From contig NZ_CP021108.1 of the NCBI RefSeq assembly GCF_002119685.1, forward strand, positions 3,844,001 through 3,908,000: a DNA stretch of 64,000 nucleotides, read 5' to 3'. The notes beneath the pieces are model-generated. The model had not been told where the DNA came from and did not search any database. It saw only the letters and a list, made by a program, of their open reading frames with translations. This document shows, in pieces, positions 55,052-63,242 of the stretch. Source of the stretch: Bordetella genomosp. 8 (GTDB lineage Bacteria > Pseudomonadota > Gammaproteobacteria > Burkholderiales > Burkholderiaceae_B). Position numbers and translations under genes: made by a program. The stretch's first letter is position 1, and every line of letters starts with the position of its first letter.

Positions 55052-56554
55052 TCAGAAGCGGGACAGATCCGGGAATCGGAGCTCGCCGCCATGTACGTGC
55101 ATCTTGCCGTACTCCGCGCATCGAGCCAGGGTGGGAATCACCTTCTGTGGATTGAGCAGGCAGTGCGGATCGAAGGCCCGCTTGACCGCAAGGAAGGTAT
55201 CCAGTTCCTCGCGCGAGAACTGCACGCACATCTGATTGATTTTCTCCATACCCACACCGTGCTCTCCCGTCACGGTGCCTCCTACTTGTACGCACAGTTC
55301 GAGTATCGCGACGCCGAATTTATCGGCGCGCTCGGTCTCGTCCGGCTTGTTGGAATCGAAAAGGATCAGCGGATGCAGATTGCCGTCCCCCGCGTGGAAC
55401 ACGTTGGCGCAACGCAGCCCGAACTCGTCTTCCATTTGTTCGATCGCGTTCAGCACGCGCGCGAGATGTCGTCGCGGAATGGTACCGTCCATGCAGTAAT
55501 AGTCCGGCGATACGCGGCCGGCCGCCGGAAAGGCATTCTTGCGGCCAGCCCAGAAACGCAGTCGCTCGGATTCGGAGGTGGACACCTGCAGGCGCGTTGC
55601 GCCGGCGTCCTGCAGCACCGCTTCCATGCGCGCCATTTCGTGGGCGACCTCTTCCTGCGTGCCGTCCGACTCGCACAACAGGATGGCCTGCGCGTCCATG
55701 TCGTAGCCGGCCTTCACGAACGGTTCGACCATGTGGGTGGCCTGCTTGTCCATCATCTCCAGCCCGGCCGGGATGATGCCCGCGCCGATGACCCGCGTGA
55801 CCGCATTGCCGGCGGCCTCGACGCTGGGGAAGCTGGCCAGCACCACCTGCGCGCAGACCGGCTTGGGCAGCAGCTTGACCGTGATTTCAGTGACGATGCC
55901 CAGCATGCCCTCGGAACCGATGAAGACGGCGAGCAGGTCCAGGCCGGGCGAGTCCGGTGCTTCGCTGCCGAGTTCGACGACGTCGCCGTCTATGGTGACC
56001 ACGCGGACGCGCAGGATATTGTGCACGGTCAGCCCGTACTTCATGCAGCGGACGCCGCCGGAATTTTCCGCGACGTTGCCCCCTATCGAACAGGCGATCT
56101 GGCTGGATGGATCGGGCGCGTAGTACATGCCATAGGCCGCGGCGGCCTCGGAGATCGCCAGGTTGCGCACGCCGGGCTCGACCACGGCCAGCGCATTGTC
56201 GGGGTCGATGCGCTTGACGCGGTTCAGCTTCGACAGGCCCAGCAATACCCCCTGGCTGTGCGGCATCGCCCCGCCCGACAGGCCCGTGCCAGCGCCGCGC
56301 GGCACCACGGGCGCGCTGAGACGGTTGCAGACACGCATGACCTGCTGCACCTGGGCTTCGGTCTCCGGCAGGCAGACCACGGCAGGCAAGGCCCGATAGA
56401 GGGACAAACCGTCGCACTCATAGGGTCGCATGTCCTCTTCCCGATACAGCACGCAATGCGCCGGCAGGACGGCCTGCAGCGCGGCCACCAGCTCCGGCAC
56501 CGCCGGGGGCGCCGCCTGCGCATCCGTGAGATCGGTCTCTACCAGGGTATTCAT
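55052..56554 (-). CDS. glcD: Glycolate oxidase FAD-linked subunit GlcD
   Basis: GlcD is the catalytic flavoprotein that oxidises glycolate to glyoxylate. The 500 residues match family length. The FAD site is PVVPRGAGTGLSGGAMPHSQG near residue 84-104, with ACSIGGNVAENSGGVRCMKYG near 153 and FIGSEGMLGIVTEITVKLLP near 213. The C-terminal oxidase domain holds HAGDGNLHPLILFD near 393 and GGTVTGEHGVGMEKI near 427. It precedes glcE and glcF on the same strand. No GlcC-type regulator is adjacent; an extra FAD oxidase gene lies 77 bp upstream. Confidence 0.95.
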   Translation of the reverse strand: MNTLVETDLTDAQAAPPAVPELVAALQAVLPAHCVLYREEDMRPYECDGLSLYRALPAVVCLPETEAQVQQVMRVCNRLSAPVVPRGAGTGLSGGAMPHSQGVLLGLSKLNRVKRIDPDNALAVVEPGVRNLAISEAAAAYGMYYAPDPSSQIACSIGGNVAENSGGVRCMKYGLTVHNILRVRVVTIDGDVVELGSEAPDSPGLDLLAVFIGSEGMLGIVTEITVKLLPKPVCAQVVLASFPSVEAAGNAVTRVIGAGIIPAGLEMMDKQATHMVEPFVKAGYDMDAQAILLCESDGTQEEVAHEMARMEAVLQDAGATRLQVSTSESERLRFWAGRKNAFPAAGRVSPDYYCMDGTIPRRHLARVLNAIEQMEDEFGLRCANVFHAGDGNLHPLILFDSNKPDETERADKFGVAILELCVQVGGTVTGEHGVGMEKINQMCVQFSREELDTFLAVKRAFDPHCLLNPQKVIPTLARCAEYGKMHVHGGELRFPDLSRF

Positions 56555-56631
56555 GCTTCAAAGATAGCGCGCGCGCGGCGATCGCACAGTCAGGGATTTA
56601 CCCCAACGCAGGAAACGCCGTTGCGCGGTTG

Positions 56632-58041
56632 CTACCAAGGGAAAATCTTGCCCGGGTTGAGGATATTGTTGGGGTCGAAAGCATGCTTGAGGCTGCGCAT
56701 CAGGGCCAGGGCGTCCTGGCCGTGCTCCTCCAGCAGGTATCCCATCTTGTGGAGGCCGATGCCGTGCTCGCCCGTGCAGGTGCCATCGGCCGCGATGGCC
56801 CGGTGAACCAGGGCATGGTTGATGCGCTCCGATGCGTCCCACTCGTCCTGGCTATCGGGGTCCAGCAGCATCAACACGTGGAAATTGCCGTCGCCGACAT
56901 GGCCGACGATGGTGAAGGGGAAAGGCGCATCGGCCAGGTCGCGCGCGGTTTCCCGCACGCAATCGGCCAGGGCGGAAATTGGCACGCAGACGTCCGTGGT
57001 GCTGGCGCGACAGCCGGGCCGCAATTGCAGGCCGGCGAAATAGGCGTTGTGGCGCGCCGCCCATAGACGGCTGCGGTCTTCCGGACGGTTGGCCCATTCG
57101 AAATCCATCCCGCCGTGGTCGCGGACGATGGCCTGTACCAGGTCCGCCTGCTCTTGCACGCCGGCGGCGCTGCCATGGAATTCGAACAGCAACAGCGGCG
57201 TTTCGCGCAATTCCAGCTTGCTATACCGGTTCACGGAGCGCACCGCGTATTCATCCATGAATTCCACGCGGGCCACCGGTACGCCGGCCTGCATGATCTC
57301 GATGACGCTGTCCACGGCATCGCCCAGCGTGGGGAAATTGCAGACCGCAGCGGAAACGGCTTCGGGCTGGGGATACAGCTTGACCGTCACCTCGGTGATC
57401 AGGCCCAGCGTGCCTTCGCTACCGACGAAAATGCGCGTGAGGTCGTAGCCCGCGGATGACTTGGGCGCCCGGCTCGCCGTGCGCAGCACGCGCCCGTCGG
57501 CGGTAACGACCGTCAACGACAGCACGTTTTCCCGCATGGTTCCATAGCGGACCGCATTGGTGCCGGACGCGCGCGTGGCCGCCATGCCGCCCAGGCTGGC
57601 ATCGGCGCCCGGATCGACAGGGAAAAACAGGCCGCTGTCGCGCAGGTGTTCGTTCAACTGCTTGCGGGTCACCCCGGCCTGCACGGTCGCGGTGAAATCC
57701 TCGGCATGCACGGCCAATACCGCATTCATGCCCGAGAGGTCCAGCGTGATTCCGCCCTGGACCGGCAGCAGGTGCCCCTCCAGCGAGGATCCCGCGCCGT
57801 AGGCCACGATGGGCACGCGATGCTCGTTGCATATCCGCGCCACTGCCGCGACTTCTTCCGTGGTCCGGGCGAAGATCACCGCGTCCGGCAGCACGTCCGG
57901 GTACGGCGATTCGTCATGCCCATGGTGCTCGCGCACCGCCTGCGCCATCGACAGCCGGTCGCCGACGACCGCGCGCAGGGCATCCAGACACGCCGCCGGC
58001 ACGGGGCGCCGCAACCACGAGGAATCGGTCAAGTCGTTCAT
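56632..58041 (-). CDS. FAD-linked oxidase, D-lactate/2-hydroxyglutarate dehydrogenase-like
   Basis: The 469-residue flavoprotein belongs to the same GlcD/DLD superfamily but is clearly a different member. The FAD domain has PIVAYGAGSSLEGHLLPVQGG near residue 75 and PGADASLGGMAATRASGTNAVRYG near 143. The oxidase domain has FTIVGHVGDGNFHVLML near 372 and DGTCTGEHGIGLHKMGYL near 415. The HVGDGNFH and GEHGIG pattern is close to mitochondrial-type D-lactate dehydrogenases. It lies directly upstream of glcDEF on the same strand, so it may be cotranscribed and handle D-lactate, D-2-hydroxyglutarate or a related acid. Confidence 0.9.
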   Translation of the reverse strand: MNDLTDSSWLRRPVPAACLDALRAVVGDRLSMAQAVREHHGHDESPYPDVLPDAVIFARTTEEVAAVARICNEHRVPIVAYGAGSSLEGHLLPVQGGITLDLSGMNAVLAVHAEDFTATVQAGVTRKQLNEHLRDSGLFFPVDPGADASLGGMAATRASGTNAVRYGTMRENVLSLTVVTADGRVLRTASRAPKSSAGYDLTRIFVGSEGTLGLITEVTVKLYPQPEAVSAAVCNFPTLGDAVDSVIEIMQAGVPVARVEFMDEYAVRSVNRYSKLELRETPLLLFEFHGSAAGVQEQADLVQAIVRDHGGMDFEWANRPEDRSRLWAARHNAYFAGLQLRPGCRASTTDVCVPISALADCVRETARDLADAPFPFTIVGHVGDGNFHVLMLLDPDSQDEWDASERINHALVHRAIAADGTCTGEHGIGLHKMGYLLEEHGQDALALMRSLKHAFDPNNILNPGKIFPW

Positions 58042-58120
58042 ATGTTTATCCGAACCGCTTTTATCCGAACCGGAGATTCCGCCATTCTACGCCGCGCCAT
58101 CCGGCGCGGATCCGCACCGG

Positions 58121-59191
58121 CTACTTGCCGCTGATGGTCGCGCGGCGGCGTTCCTGCACCGCGGTGGCCAGGCCTTCCAGCAATTCCACGGAGGCATCCC
58201 AATCGATGCAGCCATCGGTGATGCTTTGCCCATAGGTCAAGGGTTTTCCGGGGATCAGGTCCTGGCGTCCGGCCAGCAGGTGGCTTTCGACCATCAGGCC
58301 GACGATACGGGCGTCGCCGCCGGCGATCTGGCGACCGATATCCCGCGCGACCAGCGGCTGGTTCTGCGGATTCTTGCTGCTATTGGCATGGCTGGTATCG
58401 ATCATCAGCCGCTGCGCCAAACCGGATTTCGCCAGGTCCTGGCTGGCCGCGTCGATACTGGCGGCGTCGTAATTGGGCGTTTTGCCACCGCGCAGGATGA
58501 CGTGGCAATCCTCATTGCCGGCCGTCGAAACGATCGCGGAATGCCCGCCTTTGGTGACCGACAGGAAATGGTGCGGCTGTGAGGCCGCCTTGATTGCGTC
58601 GACCGCGATTTTGACATTGCCATCGGTGCCGTTCTTGAAACCGACCGGACATGACAGGCCCGATGCCAATTCCCGATGGACCTGGCTTTCCGTGGTGCGG
58701 GCGCCGATCGCCCCCCAGGAAACCAGGTCGGCAATATATTGCGGCGTGATCATGTCCAGGAATTCGCAGCCCGCCGGCAGTCCCAGCGTATTGATTTCCA
58801 ACAGCAATTCCCGTCCGACGCGTATGCCCTTGTTGATGTTGAAGCTGCCGTCCAGATCGGGATCGTTGATCAAACCCTTCCAGCCGACGGTGGTGCGCGG
58901 CTTTTCGAAATAGACCCGCATCACGATTTCCAGGTCCCCTTTCAGCCGATCGCGTATCGGCTTCAACCTGCCGGCGTATTCGATCGCTGCCTTGGGATCG
59001 TGGATGGAGCACGGCCCGATAACCACGGCCAGACGATCGTCCATGCCGTGCAGAATCCGATGCAAGGCCTGGCGCGCCGAATAAACGGTGTCCGACACCG
59101 ACTGACTGCAGGGGAATTCGCGCATGACATGCGCGGGCGGCGTTAATTCCTTGATTTCTCGGATACGCAAGTCGTCGGTATTGTGCGACAC
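58121..59191 (-). CDS. aroG: 3-deoxy-7-phosphoheptulonate (DAHP) synthase, class I
   Basis: DAHP synthase condenses phosphoenolpyruvate and erythrose 4-phosphate in the first step of aromatic amino acid synthesis. The 356 residues match the E. coli AroF/G/H class: VVIGPCSIHDPKAAIEYAGRL near residue 57, MRVYFEKPRTTVGWKGLINDPDLDGSFNI near 91-119, VSWGAIGARTTESQVHRELASGLSCPVGFKNGTDG near 158 (all read in parts) and DTSHANSSKNPQNQ near 264. The start is GTG, eight bases after AAGGAG. Which amino acid inhibits the enzyme is not readable by eye. An intrinsic terminator and a Phe/Tyr-coding leader ORF lie upstream, so attenuation by Phe and Tyr is predicted. The symbol aroG is used in the general sense. 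Confidence 0.95.
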   Translation of the reverse strand: MSHNTDDLRIREIKELTPPAHVMREFPCSQSVSDTVYSARQALHRILHGMDDRLAVVIGPCSIHDPKAAIEYAGRLKPIRDRLKGDLEIVMRVYFEKPRTTVGWKGLINDPDLDGSFNINKGIRVGRELLLEINTLGLPAGCEFLDMITPQYIADLVSWGAIGARTTESQVHRELASGLSCPVGFKNGTDGNVKIAVDAIKAASQPHHFLSVTKGGHSAIVSTAGNEDCHVILRGGKTPNYDAASIDAASQDLAKSGLAQRLMIDTSHANSSKNPQNQPLVARDIGRQIAGGDARIVGLMVESHLLAGRQDLIPGKPLTYGQSITDGCIDWDASVELLEGLATAVQERRRATISGK

Positions 59192-59235
59192 GGTGGTGCT
59201 CCTTCCTGGGGTACGTTGCCAGGCTGGCGGACATG

Positions 59236-59267
59236 AAAAAAGCCGCCAGTTCGCTGGCGGCTTTTTT
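59236..59267 (-). terminator. Intrinsic terminator in the aroG leader
   Basis: On the minus strand a 14-bp perfect stem (AAAAAAGCCGCCAG with its complement) closed by CGAA runs into T6. It sits 44 bp before the aroG start codon. Its 5' arm can instead pair with an upstream segment of the leader. Confidence 0.93.
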
Positions 59268-59386
59268 GAGGGGATTCGCTAACTTCAGTTTGCGCGCAAC
59301 CCTTCCTCCGCCAGCGGCATCGGAAAGCCATAAAAATAAAATCGAGCGGCGGAGCCGCCCAGGCGGTGGTTGCTTGCGAAGGTCAT
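59252..59386 (-). promoter_or_regulatory. Putative Phe/Tyr transcription attenuator of aroG
   Basis: Three segments can form exclusive pairs on the minus strand. Segment 1 CTCCGCC (59348-59354) pairs with segment 2 GGCGGAG (59306-59312). Segment 2 as CGCTGGCGG (59308-59316) pairs for 9 bp with CCGCCAGCG (59252-59260), which is the 5' arm of the terminator. Codons for FYFYGF begin seven bases after segment 1, so a ribosome stalled there would cover segment 1, free segment 2 to pair with the terminator arm, and allow read-through into aroG. Confidence 0.75.
59285..59386 (-). CDS. Putative aroG leader peptide (33 residues)
   Basis: The frame runs ATG to TGA within the aroG leader and encodes 33 residues that include RFYFYGF, i.e. 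three Phe and two Tyr codons within six, plus an early Phe. The stop codon lies 18 bp before the terminator hairpin. There is no good ribosome-binding site, but its ATG overlaps by four bases (ATGA) the stop of a tiny upstream frame, so coupled re-initiation is possible. The product is expected to be a throw-away sensor of charged tRNA-Phe and tRNA-Tyr. Confidence 0.6.
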   Translation of the reverse strand: MTFASNHRLGGSAARFYFYGFPMPLAEEGLRAN

Positions 59387-59418
59387 GAAAAGTGCGGCTT
59401 TGCCGCGCAGAATGACAT
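59383..59418 (-). CDS. Possible tiny ORF upstream of the aroG leader peptide
   Basis: MSFCAAKPHFS (11 residues) starts about two bases after the predicted transcription start, so it would be almost leaderless, and its TGA overlaps the ATG of the leader peptide (ATGA). It also contains two Phe codons. Translation is unproven. Confidence 0.3.
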   Translation of the reverse strand: MSFCAAKPHFS

Positions 59419-59426
59419 GGCGGCAA

Positions 59427-59455
59427 ATCCTAGCACAAAAACCGCCGGAGGTCAT
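59427..59455 (-). promoter_or_regulatory. Candidate promoter of the aroG leader transcript
   Basis: On the minus strand ATGACC, a 17-bp spacer and TAGGAT (four of six matches in each box) lie just after the tldD stop codon. The start would be near 59420, giving a leader of about 230 nt that contains the whole attenuator. Confidence 0.45.
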
Positions 59456-59470
59456 GGCGGAAAGCCGGAT

Positions 59471-60928
59471 TCAAGCCGTGCCCCCCACGGTTAGGCCATC
59501 CATGCGCAACGTGGGCATACCCACGCCGACCGGGACGCTCTGGCCTTCCTTGCCGCAGGTACCGACCCCGGAATCGAGCCGCATATCGTTGCCTATCATG
59601 CTGACGCGGGTCATGGCGTCGGGGCCATTGCCGATCAGCGTGGCGCCCTTGACCGGATAGCTGATCTTGCCGTTTTCGATCATGTAGGCTTCCGAGGCGG
59701 AAAACACGAACTTGCCACTGGTGATATCCACCTGACCGCCGCCGAAATTCACGGCATACAGCCCACGTTTCACCGACGCCAGGATTTCTTCCGGCGGGGT
59801 ATCGCCGCCCAGCATATAAGTATTCGTCATGCGGGGCATGGGCAAATGGGCGAACGATTCGCGCCGTCCGTTGCCAGTAGCGGCCGTCTTCATGAGGCGC
59901 GCGTTCATGGTGTCCTGCATATAGCCGCGCAGGATACCGTCCTCGATCAGGACATTGCGTTGCGTGGGATTGCCTTCGTCGTCCACGTTGAGCGAACCGC
60001 GGCGGTCGGGCAAGGTGCCGTCGTCGATCACCGTGACGCCCTTGGAAGCAACGCGCTCGCCGATGCGTCCGGCGAAAACGCTGGAACCCTTGCGATTGAA
60101 ATCGCCTTCCAGCCCATGGCCTACCGCCTCATGCAGCAGGATACCGGGCCAACCGGAGCCCAGCACAACCGTCATTTCACCCGCCGGAGCGGGCCGCGCG
60201 TCCAGGTTTACCAGGGCCTCGTGCACGGCATGTTCGACATACCCGCGCATGATTTCATCGGTGAAATAGCCCAGGCCGGACCGGCCGCCGCCCCCGGCAT
60301 GGCCCATTTCCCGGCGGCCATCGCGTTCCACGATAACGGTCAGCGACAGGCGTACCAGAGGCCGTACGTCCGCAGCCAGCCGGCCGTCGCTTCCGGCCAC
60401 CAGAATGACGTCGTATTCCGCGCCCAAGCCCGCCATGACCTGTATGACATGCGGATCGCGCGCCCGCGCCATGCGTTCGATGCGCTCCAGCATGGCCACT
60501 TTGTCGGGCGCGCTGAGGGTGAGCAAGGGATCGACGGCCGGATACAGGTCATGGGCCATCGACGCGCCCTGCGCGCGCACCTTGGCCTTGCCGGCGCCCT
60601 GGCGCGCGATGCCACGCACCGCGCGGGCCGAGGACAGCAAGGCGTCGGGAGACAGTGAATCGGAATAGGCGAAGGCGGTTTTCTCGCCGCTGATCGCGCG
60701 CACGCCCACGCCCTGCCCGATGGAAAAGCTGCCGGTCTTGACGATGCCCTCTTCCAGGCTCCAGCCTTCGCTGCGCGTGTACTGGAAATAAAGATCGGCG
60801 TAATCGACCTTGTGCGTGAATATTTCGCCCAGCGCGCGCGCCATGTCGGCTTCGCTCAATCCCCAGGGGTCGAGCAAGACGGATTTGGCGGTCGCCAGGG
60901 CTTGGATGTCAGGGTCGGTTATTTTCAT
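59471..60928 (-). CDS. tldD: Metalloprotease TldD
   Basis: TldD works with TldE/PmbA as a zinc protease that unfolds and degrades unstructured peptides, for example in microcin and CcdA processing. The 485 residues are family length. They show [23 protein letters not shown] near residue 46, [16 protein letters not shown] near 75, the metal site [19 protein letters not shown] near 262 (HExxxH), and [27 protein letters not shown] near 397-423 (read in parts). It ends just before the aroG leader promoter and lies 18 bp after the nitrilase-family gene, so the latter two form an operon. Confidence 0.96.
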   Translation of the reverse strand: MKITDPDIQALATAKSVLLDPWGLSEADMARALGEIFTHKVDYADLYFQYTRSEGWSLEEGIVKTGSFSIGQGVGVRAISGEKTAFAYSDSLSPDALLSSARAVRGIARQGAGKAKVRAQGASMAHDLYPAVDPLLTLSAPDKVAMLERIERMARARDPHVIQVMAGLGAEYDVILVAGSDGRLAADVRPLVRLSLTVIVERDGRREMGHAGGGGRSGLGYFTDEIMRGYVEHAVHEALVNLDARPAPAGEMTVVLGSGWPGILLHEAVGHGLEGDFNRKGSSVFAGRIGERVASKGVTVIDDGTLPDRRGSLNVDDEGNPTQRNVLIEDGILRGYMQDTMNARLMKTAATGNGRRESFAHLPMPRMTNTYMLGGDTPPEEILASVKRGLYAVNFGGGQVDITSGKFVFSASEAYMIENGKISYPVKGATLIGNGPDAMTRVSMIGNDMRLDSGVGTCGKEGQSVPVGVGMPTLRMDGLTVGGTA

Positions 60929-60946
60929 TTCGGCAACTCTCGGGAT

Positions 60947-61774
60947 TTACATGACGCGGTGGCGCAGCGCGGGCAGAGCTGTACGCACCTCGGAAAGCCG
61001 TGCGGGATCTATGTTACCCCCTGCCACGCCGGGCCCTTCCGGGAGAACGTCGACAATCTCGCCCCAGGGATCGACCAGCATGGAATGCCCCCAGGTACGG
61101 CGTCCGTTGGGATGCACACCGCCCTGGGCGGGCGCCAGCACGTAGCACTGGTTTTCGACGGCGCGCGCACGCAGCAGCAATTCCCAATGCGCCTTGCCGG
61201 TCGTATAGGTGAACGCGGCGGGGACGACGATCAGGTCCACCTGGCCCAGCGCCCGATACAACTCCGGGAACCGCAAGTCATAACAGACCGACAGGCCCAC
61301 CTTGGCAAAGGGCGTATCCACCGTGCGCACCTCGGTTCCCGGCCGTATGGCGATCGACTCGTCATACGATTCCTGGCCACGCCGGAAATTGAACAAATGG
61401 ATTTTGTCGTAGCGGGCCAACGCTTTCCCATCAGGCCCATATACCAGCGAGGTGTTGTAGACACGCGCCGCGTCGGGGCTGATGAAGGGCATCGTTCCGC
61501 CAACCAGATAAATACCGTGGCCGCGCGCCTGGTCCGCGAGAAACTCCTGTATCGGGCCGGCGCCCTCGGTTTCGCGAATTGCCAGCTTGTCGTGATCTTT
61601 TTGTCCCATGAAGCAGAAATATTCCGGCAATGAGACTAATCGGGCACCGGATTCGGCCGCTTTTGCGATTAATTGGGACGCAGCATCCAGATTTTCACTG
61701 ACCATGGGCGTGCTCACCATCTGGATTGCCGCCACGCGGGTGGATGACGAAGGGGGAGTGGAAGGAGAGTTCAT
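60947..61774 (-). CDS. Carbon-nitrogen hydrolase (Nit1/omega-amidase type)
   Basis: Nitrilase-superfamily amidases of this branch hydrolyse deaminated glutathione or omega-amides. The 275-residue protein has the catalytic triad: Glu in RLVSLPEYFCFMG near residue 45, Lys in ARYDKIHLFNFRRG near 120 and Cys in KVGLSVCYDLRFPELYR near 160. NQCYVLAPAQGG and RRTWGHSMLVDPWGE are as in Nit1/NitA. The ATG at 61774 is preferred over a TTG three codons earlier; a GAAGGAGAG tract on the plus strand here is not a minus-strand ribosome-binding site. Location before tldD is a common betaproteobacterial order. Confidence 0.93.
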   Translation of the reverse strand: MNSPSTPPSSSTRVAAIQMVSTPMVSENLDAASQLIAKAAESGARLVSLPEYFCFMGQKDHDKLAIRETEGAGPIQEFLADQARGHGIYLVGGTMPFISPDAARVYNTSLVYGPDGKALARYDKIHLFNFRRGQESYDESIAIRPGTEVRTVDTPFAKVGLSVCYDLRFPELYRALGQVDLIVVPAAFTYTTGKAHWELLLRARAVENQCYVLAPAQGGVHPNGRRTWGHSMLVDPWGEIVDVLPEGPGVAGGNIDPARLSEVRTALPALRHRVM

Positions 61775-61892
61775 CGGAAACAAATAGATTCAAGAATTCC
61801 TGGGATTATCCCCAACTCGTTTTATGCTATTGTCGACAAAATAACTATAATCGGGACGGAAAATCAAATTCCATAATAAGGAACGATATACC

Positions 61893-62261
61893 ATGCCAAG
61901 AGAGACCTACTCCGCGCAGCAAGCCAGGATCGAAAAAGAGATCGACAAGCTACGCAAAAAGTCTGAGGCGCTGCAGATGAAGCGTCGCAAGCCCGTTGTA
62001 GCCTCCATCATTCGTTCGATGCGTGAATACAGCATCACGCCCGAAGAAATCGCCACTGCCTTCGGCAAGCCCGCCACGCGCCGGGGCCCGGCCCGCAGGA
62101 GCACCCCGGGCGCAGCCGCCGCGCCAGCCAAGCGCGCCGTCGCGCCGAAATACCGTCATCCCGATACCAAGGAAACCTGGAGCGGCCGGGGCAAGCCGCC
62201 GCGCTGGCTCACCGCGGCCGAAGCCGCGGGCGCGACGCGCGAGAGCTTTCTCATTCAATAA
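61893..62261 (+). CDS. H-NS family nucleoid protein
   Basis: H-NS proteins bind AT-rich DNA and silence transferred genes. The 122-residue product has a coiled-coil oligomerisation part (QQARIEKEIDKLRKKSEALQMKRR, about residues 9-32), a helical region with SMREYSITPEEIATAFG, a basic Ala/Pro/Arg linker (about 60-85) and the DNA-binding signature KYRHPDTKETWSGRGKPPRWL near 86-106, where SGRGKPP is the AT-hook-like contact loop. It resembles the BpH3-type protein of Bordetella as I recall it. AAGGAACG precedes the ATG, and AT-rich sequence with TATAAT near 61848 lies upstream, suggesting self-binding. Confidence 0.94.
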   Translation: MPRETYSAQQARIEKEIDKLRKKSEALQMKRRKPVVASIIRSMREYSITPEEIATAFGKPATRRGPARRSTPGAAAAPAKRAVAPKYRHPDTKETWSGRGKPPRWLTAAEAAGATRESFLIQ

Positions 62262-62325
62262 CGGAACCGTTCCTGTCGTTTCGCAGGCTGACGATTCGAT
62301 TAACGATTCCTGCCTTGCCTTCCCG

Positions 62326-62354
62326 GCCCCGCGCGACAGCGCGGGGCTTTTTCT
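62326..62354 (+). terminator. Intrinsic terminator of the H-NS gene
   Basis: GCCCCGCGC pairs with GCGCGGGGC around GACA, followed by TTTTTCTTT. Confidence 0.88.
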
Positions 62355-62425
62355 TTCACGCGGAATAAACACGTGCCGGTGCCTTATGGCCTTGCCGCCG
62401 GCGCGGCCACCCTCGCGTCTTCGCC

Positions 62426-63076
62426 CTAACGGCCCATTGTGTAGCGTACTTCCCGCTCCGAACCATTGTTCGCCGGGAAATTATCGAAGATGGCGCGTAC
62501 CAGATAAGGCATCACCGCCAGCAAGCGGTCGTTGCCGGATACGCTGTAGGCGGTGGCGCGATAGACTTCCTTGCCACCTTGGCTCGCATCGCGTATTTCC
62601 ACCGTCAAGGCATTGCGGTATGCCACCGAAGGCATATCCACCCAATCGGGCCCCCACATTCCCGGCCCCCACGGGCTACCCCAATAACGGCCACCATAGA
62701 AACCCGGGCCGTAGCCGCCATAAAAGTAAGGATCGACGGGACGACGGACATTTACCTGCGTCTGCGTCACGCCATACTTGAACGACACGTCGAAGCGCGC
62801 TGGCTGCCCCGCCTGCGCCTCCACCAGTCCGGTCGGGCTGATGCCGCTGCGCACCATATCCTGGAAATTCTGGTATTCAAGGTTGTTATTCTGGCTGGGG
62901 TCGGCCGGCACGAAACGATAACGCTGGCCCGTCGCGCCCGCTGGCCAATCCTGGAACGACGTCACTCGCGCCGATACGGTAGGTGTGGTCGCGCATCCGG
63001 CAACCAGGCCCGCCAGCAGCAGCAGGGCCAACGCCTGAGCAAAGCGGCGGATGCGGGATGAATCGGCTCGGTACAT
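62426..63076 (-). CDS. DUF4136 family lipoprotein
   Basis: The 216-residue outer-envelope lipoprotein has a signal peptide with lipobox LVAGC (Cys28) and a DUF4136-type mature domain: VTSFQDWPAGATGQRYRFV, FDVSFKYGVTQTQVNVRRPV, a Gly/Tyr/Trp-rich insert (PYFYGGYGPGFYGGRYWGSP) typical of the family, and LLAVMPYLVRAIFDNFPANNG. The ATG follows AGGAGATTT; a longer frame upstream has no signal peptide at its start. Function of the family is unknown. It lies between the H-NS gene (convergent) and pepN (divergent). Confidence 0.9.
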   Translation of the reverse strand: MYRADSSRIRRFAQALALLLLAGLVAGCATTPTVSARVTSFQDWPAGATGQRYRFVPADPSQNNNLEYQNFQDMVRSGISPTGLVEAQAGQPARFDVSFKYGVTQTQVNVRRPVDPYFYGGYGPGFYGGRYWGSPWGPGMWGPDWVDMPSVAYRNALTVEIRDASQGGKEVYRATAYSVSGNDRLLAVMPYLVRAIFDNFPANNGSEREVRYTMGR

Positions 63077-63242
63077 GAAATCTCCTGCGAAACGGCGAGG
63101 CGTCGTCGGTCTCGGACAAGCATCATAATGGCTGTCCATCCCGTTGGACAGGAAACCGGAAGCAAAGTTTTGCGGCTTGCGGCAAGGGCGCGGCGCAAGC
63201 CCGACCTACAATAACGTCCAACCCATCACGACAGGCCAGGCC

